A DNA stretch of 64,000 nt from Bacteroidota bacterium (GCA_016192075.1 JACPUU010000012.1:496001-560000); one strand, 5' to 3'; numbered from the stretch's first letter, positions 9,590-20,133 are shown. Notes: generated from the letters alone by a model not told the origin. Program-made: numbers and translations.

Positions 9590-10720
9590 ATGACTCTAAA
9601 ATCAAAAATGCTGCTGCTGTTGATTGGCTTTTCTGCAACAGGATTGAGCTCTGAAGCCTGGAATACAAAATCGAATTTTGGCGGTGTAGCACGACACCGC
9701 GGCACCGGTATCTCAGTTGGAAACCGCGGGTATATGGGACTTGGCCACTACAACGGCTCAGGCACCAATATTTTATTTAATGACTGGTGGGAATTTGATC
9801 CCGGCACCAACACCTGGAGTCAGAAAGCAAATTACCCTTTTCCTACCTATGCGGCATCCAGTTTTAAAATTGGCATGAAATGTTATGTTGGCACCGGTGT
9901 AAGTGCAGGCAACCTTTTCTATGCCTATGATCCCATTGCAAATACCTGGACAGCCATTGAACCGGTACCTATGGGGGCAACCGATCAGGTTGGTTTTAGT
10001 GTAAACAACAAAGGGTATTACCTTTATTCAAACCAACTGTATGAATATGATGCAACGCTGGATCAGTGGACATTGAAAAATACAGTACCGTTTTTCCCTT
10101 CAAGCTGGTGTTCAACATTTACCATTGGTGAAAAAGCCTATGTAAAAAGCGGAACGCAGCTTTATGAATACAAACCTGCAACAGATGAGTGGGCTGCCAG
10201 GGCCAATTTTCCGGGACTTGCCTCTGGCGGATCAGCCGCATTTGCTGTGAAGGGCAAAGGATACATTGTTTGTGGTTATATCGGCTGGTTATCTGAATTA
10301 TCAGATGAAGTGTGGGAATTTGATCCGGCTCTCAACGTGTGGACACAACTGGATGATTTTCCAGGATCAGCACGCCGTTTCTCTTCGGGTTTTGCCATTG
10401 GCAACAAAGGTTATATTGGCATTGGAACCACCGGCACCAACATGCGCGATTTCTGGGAGTTTGATGAATTACTGGGGGCTGCTGAAACTTCACTGCCGGA
10501 AGTCAGTTTATATCCCAACCCAACAACCGGTTATATCACCGTTTCAGGCATTACCGATGCAACCGTAAATCTCTATGATTTAACCGGAAAACTCGTTTAT
10601 TCTGCTTTACTGACCGGGTCAGACATGCTTGATCTGCGTGAACTGGAATCAGGAAACTACATGGTTGAAATTCTGACAGCAAATTCACGATCCACCCAAA
10701 AAATAATCGTTCAAAACTAG
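9590..10720 (+). CDS. Kelch-repeat secreted protein, T9SS sorting domain
   Basis: Paralogue of adjacent genes: WWEFDPGTNTWSQKANYP repeats; C-terminal LYPNPTTGYITVSG. Confidence 0.85.
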   Translation: MTLKSKMLLLLIGFSATGLSSEAWNTKSNFGGVARHRGTGISVGNRGYMGLGHYNGSGTNILFNDWWEFDPGTNTWSQKANYPFPTYAASSFKIGMKCYVGTGVSAGNLFYAYDPIANTWTAIEPVPMGATDQVGFSVNNKGYYLYSNQLYEYDATLDQWTLKNTVPFFPSSWCSTFTIGEKAYVKSGTQLYEYKPATDEWAARANFPGLASGGSAAFAVKGKGYIVCGYIGWLSELSDEVWEFDPALNVWTQLDDFPGSARRFSSGFAIGNKGYIGIGTTGTNMRDFWEFDELLGAAETSLPEVSLYPNPTTGYITVSGITDATVNLYDLTGKLVYSALLTGSDMLDLRELESGNYMVEILTANSRSTQKIIVQN

Positions 10721-10745
10721 TTTACTCCCCTCAAGAAATTACCTT

Positions 10746-11972
10746 ATGCGATTAACGAATACCTTCTTTTTACTGTTACTTTCTGCCAGTGTTATCAGTT
10801 TTGGCCAGGGGCAAAATTCCTGGACCAAAAAAGCAGCCTTTGGTGGATTAAAACGGGAGCGCGCTGTGAGTTTTTCGGTTGGAGGCTATGGTTATGTAGC
10901 TACCGGAGAAGACACCGTTAATATCACCCACAATGACCTCTGGCAATATGACCCTACCCTTGACAGTTGGACTCAAAAAGCTGATTTACCCGGCTCACCG
11001 CGCAGAAATGCAGTTGGTTTTGCATTGGATGACAAAGGCTATGTAGGCACCGGTATTGATAGTTCAGAATCGTCAATGGGAGTTGAGTTAAATGATTTCT
11101 GGGAATATGACCCTGCAACCAATACCTGGCTTCAAAAAGCAGATTACCCGGGTGCTGGCGGCTTTGGGGTGTATTATGCCGGTTCGTTTACTGCTGATAA
11201 CAAAGGGTATGTAACCTGCGGAAAATATGGGCCAAGTGCTTATGCGTTTGATTTGTGGGAATATAAACCCAGTACCGACAGCTGGTCACAACGGGCCAAT
11301 TTTCCAGGTGGTGTAAGGTATGCCGTCACCGCACTCGCTATTGACAACAAGGGCTATGTGGGTATGGGAATTGACCAGGATTTATACCGTAAAGACTGGT
11401 GGCAATATGACCCCGCAACCAATATTTGGGAACAGCGCTCTAACCTGCCCGGTACTGAACGCGGTGCCGCAAGTACATTTACGCTTGGCAGCAAAGGCTT
11501 TGTGGTATTTGGTGCTGATGGCGGATACAAGGATGAGTTATGGGAATATAATCCCTACACCGATTCGTGGAACATCAAAGCCAATTTTCCGGGTGGTGAA
11601 CGCCGCAATGCCATTGCTTTTTCAATAGGTTCCAAAGGATATGCCGGCATTGGAAAAGGACCAAGCGGCATTCGCCAGAATTTTTACGAGTACACTCCTG
11701 CACTGCCGCTGGCGGTTGACGATTATGAATTACTTAAAATTCAGGTTTATCCAAACCCGGCAACAGAATTGGTAAATGTATTTCTGCAACAGCATTCAGA
11801 TGCCCGTTTGATGGTGCTCACCGACAATACCGGAAACCTGGTAGAAACGCAGGCTGTAACCAGCCAGACCATTCAGATTATGCGTGATACCAAAGCAAAC
11901 GGAATTTACTACCTGACCATTTTGAATGATCAAAACAGACCTATTGCTCAAACCACCCTTATTTTCAATTAA
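10746..11972 (+). CDS. Kelch-repeat secreted protein, T9SS sorting domain
   Basis: DLWQYDPTLDSWTQKADLPGSPRRNAVGFALDDKGYVGTG repeats; C-terminal VYPNPATELVNVF. Confidence 0.85.
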   Translation: MRLTNTFFLLLLSASVISFGQGQNSWTKKAAFGGLKRERAVSFSVGGYGYVATGEDTVNITHNDLWQYDPTLDSWTQKADLPGSPRRNAVGFALDDKGYVGTGIDSSESSMGVELNDFWEYDPATNTWLQKADYPGAGGFGVYYAGSFTADNKGYVTCGKYGPSAYAFDLWEYKPSTDSWSQRANFPGGVRYAVTALAIDNKGYVGMGIDQDLYRKDWWQYDPATNIWEQRSNLPGTERGAASTFTLGSKGFVVFGADGGYKDELWEYNPYTDSWNIKANFPGGERRNAIAFSIGSKGYAGIGKGPSGIRQNFYEYTPALPLAVDDYELLKIQVYPNPATELVNVFLQQHSDARLMVLTDNTGNLVETQAVTSQTIQIMRDTKANGIYYLTILNDQNRPIAQTTLIFN

Positions 11973-11973
11973 G

Positions 11974-13182
11974 ATGAATTACAGACTTTTTACAGCTCTG
12001 ATTTTTGGCTTTTCAGGATTTGCCCAGGCGCAGGATACCTGGATTCAGCGTGACTCTGTCAACGGATCCGGAAAATCATCCGGTGCTGTATTTGCCCTGA
12101 ATGACGATGCTTACTTTTTGACCGGCCTTGATCAGTTTGGATTCAAACGCAGCATGGTTTCATACGACATTAGCCAGAATGACTGGGACGACGAAATAAG
12201 CCTGGGGGGTGAAACCGGTGACGGACTCAACCGCGGTTCTGCCATTGCATTTTCTGCCGGCGGGTTTGGCTTTTGCGGACTTGGGACCGGAAGTGTTGAT
12301 TACTTTAAAGACTTGTGGAAGTTTGATCCGGTAACCAATGTGTGGACTCAGATGGCTGATTTTGAAGGAACAGGAAGGCGCGAAGCCGTTTCATTTACGG
12401 TGGGTGAAAATGCCTACGTAGGCACCGGGCAGGATGAGTTTGGTTTAACCAATGATTTCTGGAAATACGATTACCTGACCAATGACTGGATTCAGATTGC
12501 AGATTTTCCGGGTACACCGCGCCGTGATGCCGTAGCCATAAGCATGGGCGGACAAGGTTACGTGGGCACTGGTATTGATGCATCAACTTACCTGGTTGAC
12601 TTTTGGGCCTATTATCCGCTTACAGATACCTGGCTGCAAAGAGCTGATTTTCCAGGTACTCCACGGCATGGTTCGGTAGGGTTCGGACTTTTTCCAACCG
12701 CATTTATTGCAACTGGTGAAGACAATACATTCACCTATAAAAAAGACACCTGGGAATACAATTACTTTTCCAATACCTGGACCCAGCGTTCTAACTTTCC
12801 AGGTCCCGGCCGGGCGCAAGCCATAGCCATTGTTGTAAAAGGCAGGGCCTTCGTTGGAACCGGGTATAACGGAACCCTCTTTGATGATTTTTACGAGTAC
12901 ACCCCCATGCTAAGCGTTGATGAAGAGCTCAATCTGATTTCAAACCTGTACCCCAACCCTGCTTCAACCGTTTTCTACCTGAACCTGGCAAATGCGCAAA
13001 ACCAGCCACAGGTACAGCTTTTCAATGAAACCGGGCAGGACATAACCAGCCAATTTGAAATTTCACAACCTTCACCTACACAGCTGGAAATCCGTTTCAA
13101 CAATATTGCACGCGGCCTGTACTATGTTTCTGTGAAAAATGATGCGGGTTATTTGTCTACCAAATCAATTCTGATTCAATGA
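11974..13182 (+). CDS. Kelch-repeat secreted protein, T9SS sorting domain
   Basis: Start moved from 11926 to MNYRLFTALIFGFSGFAQAQ (signal peptide), 1 nt after the previous stop; Kelch repeats; C-terminal LYPNPASTVFYLNL. Confidence 0.85.
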   Translation: MNYRLFTALIFGFSGFAQAQDTWIQRDSVNGSGKSSGAVFALNDDAYFLTGLDQFGFKRSMVSYDISQNDWDDEISLGGETGDGLNRGSAIAFSAGGFGFCGLGTGSVDYFKDLWKFDPVTNVWTQMADFEGTGRREAVSFTVGENAYVGTGQDEFGLTNDFWKYDYLTNDWIQIADFPGTPRRDAVAISMGGQGYVGTGIDASTYLVDFWAYYPLTDTWLQRADFPGTPRHGSVGFGLFPTAFIATGEDNTFTYKKDTWEYNYFSNTWTQRSNFPGPGRAQAIAIVVKGRAFVGTGYNGTLFDDFYEYTPMLSVDEELNLISNLYPNPASTVFYLNLANAQNQPQVQLFNETGQDITSQFEISQPSPTQLEIRFNNIARGLYYVSVKNDAGYLSTKSILIQ

Positions 13183-13568
13183 GATTGATTGGGTTACTTT
13201 TAGGATTTCTTCTGTTGTTTTCCTGTTCGTCAGAAACGCCTGCGTCTGATCTGCATTTTGATTCAGATACAGCCAGCCAACTGGCAGATACATCTGTACT
13301 TACTAACATTGACTCAAGCAGCACAAGCGTTGGTTATACCGCTGAAATTTTTGAAACACCGGGTTTGGGCTGGGGCTATAAAATTTATGACAACGGCACC
13401 TTGTTTATCAACCAACCGCACATACCAGCCATTCAGGGAAACAAAGGGTTTTCAACCAAAGAGAAAGCGCAGATAACTGCTGATTTTGCCATTCTGAAAC
13501 TGCAGCAGGGCTTTGTTCCCCCTACTATTTCGCCGGAAGAGCTCGATAGCCTGAACGTGCTGGATTAG
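13179..13568 (+). CDS. DUF4907-like lipoprotein
   Basis: LLFSCSS lipobox; GWGYKIYDNGTLFINQPHIPAIQGNKGFSTKEKAQITADFAILKLQQG; ATGA overlap with Kelch gene. Confidence 0.7.
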   Translation: MRLIGLLLGFLLLFSCSSETPASDLHFDSDTASQLADTSVLTNIDSSSTSVGYTAEIFETPGLGWGYKIYDNGTLFINQPHIPAIQGNKGFSTKEKAQITADFAILKLQQGFVPPTISPEELDSLNVLD

Positions 13569-13794
13569 TTTTTCGGAATCGGTTACTTTTCTTTACCAGG
13601 GCCACTATGCGGAAGACAAGAACGGTTAGTCCTAAAACCCGTTCATAATTTTCCAATACGTGAACACAATCAACGTTACCCTTTCAATATTCTGTTAGCC
13701 AATAAATTAACACTGATTAACAACTTATCACCTTTCACCGTGTGAATAAAAATCCAACGGTCGCGGGTGTATTAATCCGTAGTTTTGGCCCCCT

Positions 13795-15897
13795 ATGTTT
13801 TCACCGGAAAAAATACTGCAGGATTATTTTGGGTACAAAACCTTCCGTCCGCTTCAGCGTGAAATTATTGAACATACCCTGAGCGGTCAGGACTCCCTGG
13901 TTATAATGCCTACCGGTGGAGGAAAATCCATTTGTTTTCAAATTCCCTCGCTTGGCTTTGAACACATTACCCTGGTTGTTTCGCCGTTAATTTCACTGAT
14001 GAAAGACCAGGTAGATGCCTTGCATGCCAACGGTATCAAAGCGGCTTTCTTTAACAGTTCACTGTCAGAGTTTGAAAAATCGCAGTTAATGGATGATTGC
14101 GCAGGCAACCGCATCAAGCTGCTTTACATGTCACCTGAATCTTTGCTTCATGCCGTAAAAACCTGGCTGCGCAAAATTCCGGTTTCATTACTGGTGGTGG
14201 ATGAGGCTCACTGCGTATCCATGTGGGGACATGATTTCAGGCCTGAATATCAGTTGATTCATCACCTGCGTGAGGTTTTTCCTGATGCGCCAATGATGGC
14301 CGTTACTGCCACGGCAGATAAAATTACCCGGCGCGATATTGCTGAAAAACTGGGGCTGCGCAATTACCAACTTTTCCTGGCTTCTTTTCAGCGATCAAAC
14401 CTGAAACTGAGTGTACGTTCACAGGTTGCCAAAAACAAAAAAGAAAAAGAAATTGTTGAATTCATTCGTGAACGTGAGGGCGAATCTGGTATTTACTACT
14501 GCCTGTCACGCAAAGAAACCGAAGAATGGTCGGCTTTTTTCAATAGTAACGGAATCTCTTCACGCTTCTATCATGCCGGTATGGCCGCAGCTGAACGTGA
14601 AAAAGTACAAGATGGTTTTATACGTGATGAATATACCGTAATCTGCGCCACCATTGCCTTTGGAATGGGCATTGACAAATCAAACGTACGCTGGATTATT
14701 CACAACAACCTGCCTAAAAACATTGAAGGTTATTACCAGGAAATTGGCCGGGCCGGCCGTGACGGATTGCCCAGCGACACTATTCTTTATTACAATTACC
14801 GCGATGTTGTTTTACTGAATGATTTTATCAAAGACTCTGAATTCAAAGAGGTCTACCAGGAAAAAATCAAGCGCATGCTTCACTATGCTGAAGCCAGCAC
14901 CTGCCGGCGAAACATTGTGCTTTCGTATTTTGGTGAAACCATTACCGAAAATTGCGGTAATTGTGACAATTGCCTGAGTCCGCCTACCCTGTTTGATGGA
15001 AGCGTTTTAGCACAAAAAGCGCTTTCTGCCGTAAGCCGGGCGCATGAAGCGGTGGGTATTAATTTACTCGTTAACATTCTGCGCGGTGCTGATACCCTTG
15101 AAATTCACGAAAAAAAACTCAACCTCGTAAAGACTTACGGAGCCGGAAAAGAACACAGCTTTGCGGAGTGGCAACATTTCATTAACCAGCTGATAAACCA
15201 GGGTGTATTGGAGATTGCATACGATAATCACCTTCATTTAAAGCTGACAGACCTTTCAGGCCGGGTCTTAAAAGGCGATCAAAAAATAAACCTGGCTGCT
15301 TTGAAAGAGCGCGTTGCAGAAAAAAAATCAGAGCGAAAACAAAAATCGTCCCTTACAGCTGATGAACAAATACTGGAAGAACTAAAGGTCTGGCGAAAAC
15401 AAATTGCGGCTGAAAACAAGGTACCGGCTTATGTAATTTTTCATGACTCCACACTTACTGAAATTGCCGCCCGAAAACCACAGAATTCAAAGGAATTATT
15501 AGAAGTTCAGGGAATGGGTCAAACCAAATTTGAACGTTTTGGAAATACCATTCTGGAAATAGTAGCGTCGTTTAATGACAGCCCGAAAAAAGACAAACGC
15601 TCTACCTTTGAACAGACCTTTGAACTCTACCAGCAGGGACTCACGGTTGAAGAGATGGCGGTAAACCGGCAGATGACTGAAAACACCATTTACGGCCACC
15701 TGGCGCGCCTTTATGAAGAAGGTAAACCGGTAAACCTGCATCAGTTTGTTTCTGAATTTGAGGTTAGCAAAGTAAAAGAGGCCCGAAAAAAGCTGAACCA
15801 TACCAACCAGCTGAAACCCATTTTTGACGAATTAAACGGTGAAATGGATTACCGTAAAATAGGGCTTGCCTTAAGTATTCTGGCAGGGCAAATCTGA
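13795..15897 (+). CDS. recQ: RecQ-family ATP-dependent DNA helicase with HRDC and C-terminal helix-turn-helix domain
   Basis: MPTGGGKSICFQIP, DEAH, QEIGRAGRDG, zinc motif CRRNIVLSYFGE...CGNCDNC, HRDC-like region, C-terminal TFELYQQGLTVEEMAVNRQMTENTIYGHLARL. Confidence 0.92.
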   Translation: MFSPEKILQDYFGYKTFRPLQREIIEHTLSGQDSLVIMPTGGGKSICFQIPSLGFEHITLVVSPLISLMKDQVDALHANGIKAAFFNSSLSEFEKSQLMDDCAGNRIKLLYMSPESLLHAVKTWLRKIPVSLLVVDEAHCVSMWGHDFRPEYQLIHHLREVFPDAPMMAVTATADKITRRDIAEKLGLRNYQLFLASFQRSNLKLSVRSQVAKNKKEKEIVEFIREREGESGIYYCLSRKETEEWSAFFNSNGISSRFYHAGMAAAEREKVQDGFIRDEYTVICATIAFGMGIDKSNVRWIIHNNLPKNIEGYYQEIGRAGRDGLPSDTILYYNYRDVVLLNDFIKDSEFKEVYQEKIKRMLHYAEASTCRRNIVLSYFGETITENCGNCDNCLSPPTLFDGSVLAQKALSAVSRAHEAVGINLLVNILRGADTLEIHEKKLNLVKTYGAGKEHSFAEWQHFINQLINQGVLEIAYDNHLHLKLTDLSGRVLKGDQKINLAALKERVAEKKSERKQKSSLTADEQILEELKVWRKQIAAENKVPAYVIFHDSTLTEIAARKPQNSKELLEVQGMGQTKFERFGNTILEIVASFNDSPKKDKRSTFEQTFELYQQGLTVEEMAVNRQMTENTIYGHLARLYEEGKPVNLHQFVSEFEVSKVKEARKKLNHTNQLKPIFDELNGEMDYRKIGLALSILAGQI

Positions 15898-16097
15898 GAA
15901 AGTCACGCTGCATTTTGAATGTGCCAAAAACCTTCCCTGCGGTATGCAGCTGGTTAATCATTTAGCTAAATTCAACGCTTTTTTAGCACCGTTAATCTGC
16001 TGATTTTATTCACGACTCAGCCCTTGGTTGTTAATTCTGAATCAATTGATTGCCTGCCCTTTTTAATTTACCTAACTTTCGTTAAAATAAACCCATT

Positions 16098-18491
16098 ATG
16101 AAAATTTGTCTCCCCATTCTTTGTATGTTCTTTTTGATGCTGAACGGAATTTGTTCACGGGCACAAATCGTTACCATTCCGGATGGAAATTTTGTTACAT
16201 TTCTGCAAACAAACTATCCATCATGTATTACCGGCGATCAGTTGGATACACAATGTCCGGAAATACTGGCAGAAGATTCCCTGGACGTTTCATACAAAAG
16301 CATATCAGACCTTACCGGAGCAGAGTATTTTGTATCATTGACATGGCTAAAATGTTCGAACAATTCAATTGCAGCCTTACCTCCTCTTCCAACAGGTTTG
16401 ACAGGCCTTGTTTGCTTTGCCAATAATTTAACCGCCCTGCCTGCTTTACCCACTGGTTTGGTTTTTTTGAGCTGCGGTAATAATATGCTTACCACACTTC
16501 CCGCTTTACCAGCGGGGTTGGTTGAGTTTGACTGTTCCAGCAATTATTTTATTACTTCCCTGCCAACCCTTCCGGCTACGTTGGAAGGACTTGGTTGTTC
16601 AGGAAATGACCTGACTTCACTGCCTGCTCTGCCGGCAGGCCTGATTACATTATATTGCGGCGCCAATCAAATTACTGCTTTGCCTCCCTTACCTGTTACA
16701 TTAGAGCAGCTGGAGTGTGGTTCTAACTTACTAACCGTTTTGCCAAACTTACCAGACAGCCTTTTTTACCTGGGCTGCCAAAGCAATCAACTGACGTTTA
16801 TACCAACATTACCGCAAACCATGTTTATGCTTGATTGTGCAAATAATCTGCTTCAGACATTGCCTGACCTGCCAGGGGGACTGGAAACTATCAATATCAG
16901 TAACAACCCTGACCTGGCCTGTTTGCCGGTTTTGCCTCCGTTTTTGATCTCAACCAACGGTGTGACCTATGGCACCATTATGATTACCGGTACACAAATA
17001 ACCTGTATCCCCAATATTCCTCCACTGATGACACCAGGCCCATTCCCACTTTGCCAGGATGGAGACCTTGTAAATAATCCAAACGGTTGTGAAAATGCCG
17101 CTTTGATTTCAGGATCGGTTTATACAGATATCACAGGAAATTGCATTTTTGACATTACAGAAAGTGCAGGACCCGGAATTAAATTGCTTCTGATGGACGA
17201 TCTCAACGATACGGTTGGCGTAACATATACCACATTGTCTGGAAATTACAATTTCTTTATACCTGGTGCCGGTAGTTATACACTGGTTGTTGATACATTA
17301 AATAAGCCGTATGAAATTCAATGTATTTATCCAGGGGCTGATACCTCGTTTGTGTTGGCAACAGACAGTACTATTGATGTTCAGTTTGCTTTGAATTGTC
17401 CATCTGGCACTGATATCGGTGTTTTTTCGGTTTTGACAGAGCAGCTTGTTTTCCCCGGACAACAGCATACACTGCATGTTTTTGCAGGTGACCTGGTGAA
17501 CCTTTCCTTATCAGGCTGTTCATCAGCAAGCGTGAGCGGAACAGTTGAAATAACGGTAACCGGCGGTGTAAACTACATAAACTCGGCCCCATATGCACTT
17601 GTGCCTGCTTCTGTTTCAGGGAATGTATTTACGTACGTTATTCCTGATTTTTCAGTTGTTGAACCAGATTCAGCTTTCACCCTGTTATTCGAAACACAAA
17701 CCACAGCCTCGTTTGGAGACTCTATTTGTGTAGATGTTGTTATAAATACCGGCATCACTGATCTTATTCCATCCAATGACAGTTCTCATTTTTGCTATCC
17801 GGTTCTTAATTCACTCGACCCAAACATCAAAGAAGTTTATCCAACATTGGTAGAACCTGGTTACAACGATTGGCTCACCTACACCATTCACTTTCAAAAC
17901 ACCGGAAATGCACCTGCCTATAACATCAAACTGAAAGATACACTCAGCACATTGGTCAACCCAAACAGTTTTGAATTGCTGGCTTACAGTCATCCGGTTT
18001 CAGTAGAATTAAACGGGCCTTATGCTACTTTCAAATTTGATAACATCCTGTTGCCGGATAGTGTATCTGACCCTGAAGGTTCTATTGGATACATACAATA
18101 TCGTGTAAAACCGCTACCCAATTTGCCTGAAGGAACTGAAATCAATAACAAGGCCTATATCTTTTTTGATTACAATGCGGCAATTATAACCAACACGGCA
18201 ACGACCAGTTTTGAAATAGATGAGTCAGGCCTGGCAGAGACAGAAATCAATTCACTGACCCTGTATCCAAACCCGGGTAACGGCATTTTTAGTTTTGAAT
18301 TACCGGCATCTTACAGTGATGAGACAAGCCGGCTTCTCATTTACAACCTGGCGGGAGAATTGGTGCAGCAGGAACTGATTCAGAACACGGGGTTAATTAC
18401 GGTTAATGGCACTGATCTGAAACCTGGTATTTATTTCATGACTTTAAATGGCAATGATCAGACAATTACCTGTAAACTGGTCAAACAATAA
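16098..18491 (+). CDS. Leucine-rich-repeat (LPxLP type) secreted protein with DUF11/conserved-repeat region and T9SS sorting domain
   Basis: Repeats LPALPTGLVFLSCGNNMLTTLPALPAGL; later YTIHFQNTGNAPAYNIKLKDTLS; C-terminal LYPNPGNGIFSFEL. Confidence 0.85.
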   Translation: MKICLPILCMFFLMLNGICSRAQIVTIPDGNFVTFLQTNYPSCITGDQLDTQCPEILAEDSLDVSYKSISDLTGAEYFVSLTWLKCSNNSIAALPPLPTGLTGLVCFANNLTALPALPTGLVFLSCGNNMLTTLPALPAGLVEFDCSSNYFITSLPTLPATLEGLGCSGNDLTSLPALPAGLITLYCGANQITALPPLPVTLEQLECGSNLLTVLPNLPDSLFYLGCQSNQLTFIPTLPQTMFMLDCANNLLQTLPDLPGGLETINISNNPDLACLPVLPPFLISTNGVTYGTIMITGTQITCIPNIPPLMTPGPFPLCQDGDLVNNPNGCENAALISGSVYTDITGNCIFDITESAGPGIKLLLMDDLNDTVGVTYTTLSGNYNFFIPGAGSYTLVVDTLNKPYEIQCIYPGADTSFVLATDSTIDVQFALNCPSGTDIGVFSVLTEQLVFPGQQHTLHVFAGDLVNLSLSGCSSASVSGTVEITVTGGVNYINSAPYALVPASVSGNVFTYVIPDFSVVEPDSAFTLLFETQTTASFGDSICVDVVINTGITDLIPSNDSSHFCYPVLNSLDPNIKEVYPTLVEPGYNDWLTYTIHFQNTGNAPAYNIKLKDTLSTLVNPNSFELLAYSHPVSVELNGPYATFKFDNILLPDSVSDPEGSIGYIQYRVKPLPNLPEGTEINNKAYIFFDYNAAIITNTATTSFEIDESGLAETEINSLTLYPNPGNGIFSFELPASYSDETSRLLIYNLAGELVQQELIQNTGLITVNGTDLKPGIYFMTLNGNDQTITCKLVKQ

Positions 18492-18587
18492 CCAATCTTA
18501 TTTATCAGGGTACTGAACCAGCGTAACGGAGCAAAGAAGCCCTTTTCCTGCATCAAAGTCAGATAAATTCCGTTTTTAAACAGCCCC

Positions 18588-19619
18588 TCACTGATTTAAG
18601 CCACTTTTTCCGCCAGAAAGAAGTATGGCTATATTCCGCGTTTTTTCAAACTGACTCAGAATAATCATCAGTATAACGGTGATAGGCACACATAAAAACA
18701 TGCCGGCCACACCCCACAGAGCTCCCCAAAAGGTTAACGATAATATCACCACCAGCGGACTCAGATTCAGTTTTGTGCCAAGTACCTTGGGTTCTACAAA
18801 ATTCCCTATAACCAGTTCAATGCCTAACAACAGTGAAAATACCAAAACAGGTTCAAGGTACGAGCCAAATTGCAGCAGCGCAATCATCGACGGAAGAATA
18901 ACACCGATAAATGCACCAATGATTGGAATAAAATTGAACAAAAAAATCAGCAGGGCCCACAAGACTGCAAAATCAACGCCAATAAAAAGCATTACCAGGT
19001 AACTCAGAATACCTGCCAGCAAACACAAACTGGTTTTGACGGACACGTAGGAATGAATAGATTCATCAACCTGGCGGACAATGCTGAAAAAACGAACATA
19101 CTCTCCCCTGTCTTTAAAAATCAACTTTAGTTTAACTTCAAAAATCTGCTGCTCCAGCAACAAAAAAACAACATACAGTAAAACCAGGAAAAAGCTGGAT
19201 ACAAAGCCCAGGGAAGAATCTATGGCCCCGGCAAGCAGGCCCGGCAAATCAAATGACGATGTATAATCCACGTCCAGAAAATTCAGATCAAACGAAGATC
19301 CCAACTGTGATGTCAGCCTTACAAAATTGTTGTGATACCGGGGATATTGTGTTGTGAAAACCTCAAAGTTGGAAATTACCAGCTGGGTCAAAAATGTGGT
19401 GAGACCAATGAAGAGTATAAACGCAATGGCTAATTGCAATACCCGGGGCATTTCTTTTTTTCTGAACCGGATACGCCCAACCAGGTTAGCCAGTGAGTTA
19501 AGCAGGTACCACACCACCACTGCAACAACAAAGGGAATAATCAGGCTTTTGCCAACATATAAGCCAACCAGCACCAGGGCAATGATTATAAGTTGATTTG
19601 AAATGGAAGCCAATCGCAT
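18588..19619 (-). CDS. AI-2E family transporter (YdiK/PerM-like)
   Basis: Multi-pass membrane protein; FNFIPIIGAFIGVILPSMIALLQFGS...LGIELVIGNFVEPKVLGTKLNLSPLVVILSLTFWGALWGVAGMFLCVPITVILMIIL. Start moved from listed 19667 to MRLASISNQ. Confidence 0.85.
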   Translation of the reverse strand: MRLASISNQLIIIALVLVGLYVGKSLIIPFVVAVVVWYLLNSLANLVGRIRFRKKEMPRVLQLAIAFILFIGLTTFLTQLVISNFEVFTTQYPRYHNNFVRLTSQLGSSFDLNFLDVDYTSSFDLPGLLAGAIDSSLGFVSSFFLVLLYVVFLLLEQQIFEVKLKLIFKDRGEYVRFFSIVRQVDESIHSYVSVKTSLCLLAGILSYLVMLFIGVDFAVLWALLIFLFNFIPIIGAFIGVILPSMIALLQFGSYLEPVLVFSLLLGIELVIGNFVEPKVLGTKLNLSPLVVILSLTFWGALWGVAGMFLCVPITVILMIILSQFEKTRNIAILLSGGKSGLNQ

Positions 19620-19690
19620 GAACTGAATTTGTGCAGCTAAAGTAATCAAACCATGTGTACAGAGCAAATTGCTTCGATTCTTGTGCCCGG

Positions 19691-19720
19691 TTGGCTTTCT
19701 GAAAAAAAATAGTACCTTTA
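19691..19720 (+). promoter_or_regulatory. Candidate Bacteroidota-type promoter
   Basis: TTG at 19691-19693, 19-nt spacer, TACCTTTA at 19713-19720, upstream of the 19742 ORF. Confidence 0.45.
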
Positions 19721-19741
19721 CCCCTGTTAAACAGACAAATT

Positions 19742-20059
19742 ATGAAAAAATTATCCTTTTTAGTATTTTTTGGGTTAGGCCTTATACTAACCTCTTGCGG
19801 CGGACAATCAGAAGATGGAACCGCAACGGATTCTACAGCTACTGATACCACTTCAATGTGTTCACCGGAATGTGAAAAAGCATGTGGTGGTAAATGTGAT
19901 AAAGCAACCTGCGACAAACCATGCTGCAACAAAAAATGCGATAAATCAAACTGTGATACAACCAAATGTGATAAGTCAAAATGCGACAAAGACAGTGCTG
20001 ATGCGCACGGCTGTGAGCCGGGAGCATGTGAGCCTGGTGCTTGCGGCGGAGGCGAATAG
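19742..20059 (+). CDS. Cysteine-rich lipoprotein, putative metal-binding
   Basis: Lipobox LILTSCGG; then CSPECEKACGGKCDKATCDKPCCNKKCDKSNCDTTKCDKSKCDKD...CEPGACEPGACGGGE. Confidence 0.7.
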   Translation: MKKLSFLVFFGLGLILTSCGGQSEDGTATDSTATDTTSMCSPECEKACGGKCDKATCDKPCCNKKCDKSNCDTTKCDKSKCDKDSADAHGCEPGACEPGACGGGE

Positions 20060-20081
20060 TCACTACTCATAAATTTTCAGG

Positions 20082-20117
20082 GCCCGATCCGTTCTTCGTG
20101 AACGTCGGGCTTTTTTT
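20082..20117 (+). terminator. Rho-independent terminator
   Basis: GCCCGA...CGTTC ttcgt GAACG TCGGGC followed by TTTTTTT. Confidence 0.75.
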
Positions 20118-20133
20118 ATAACTTTATTTCACT

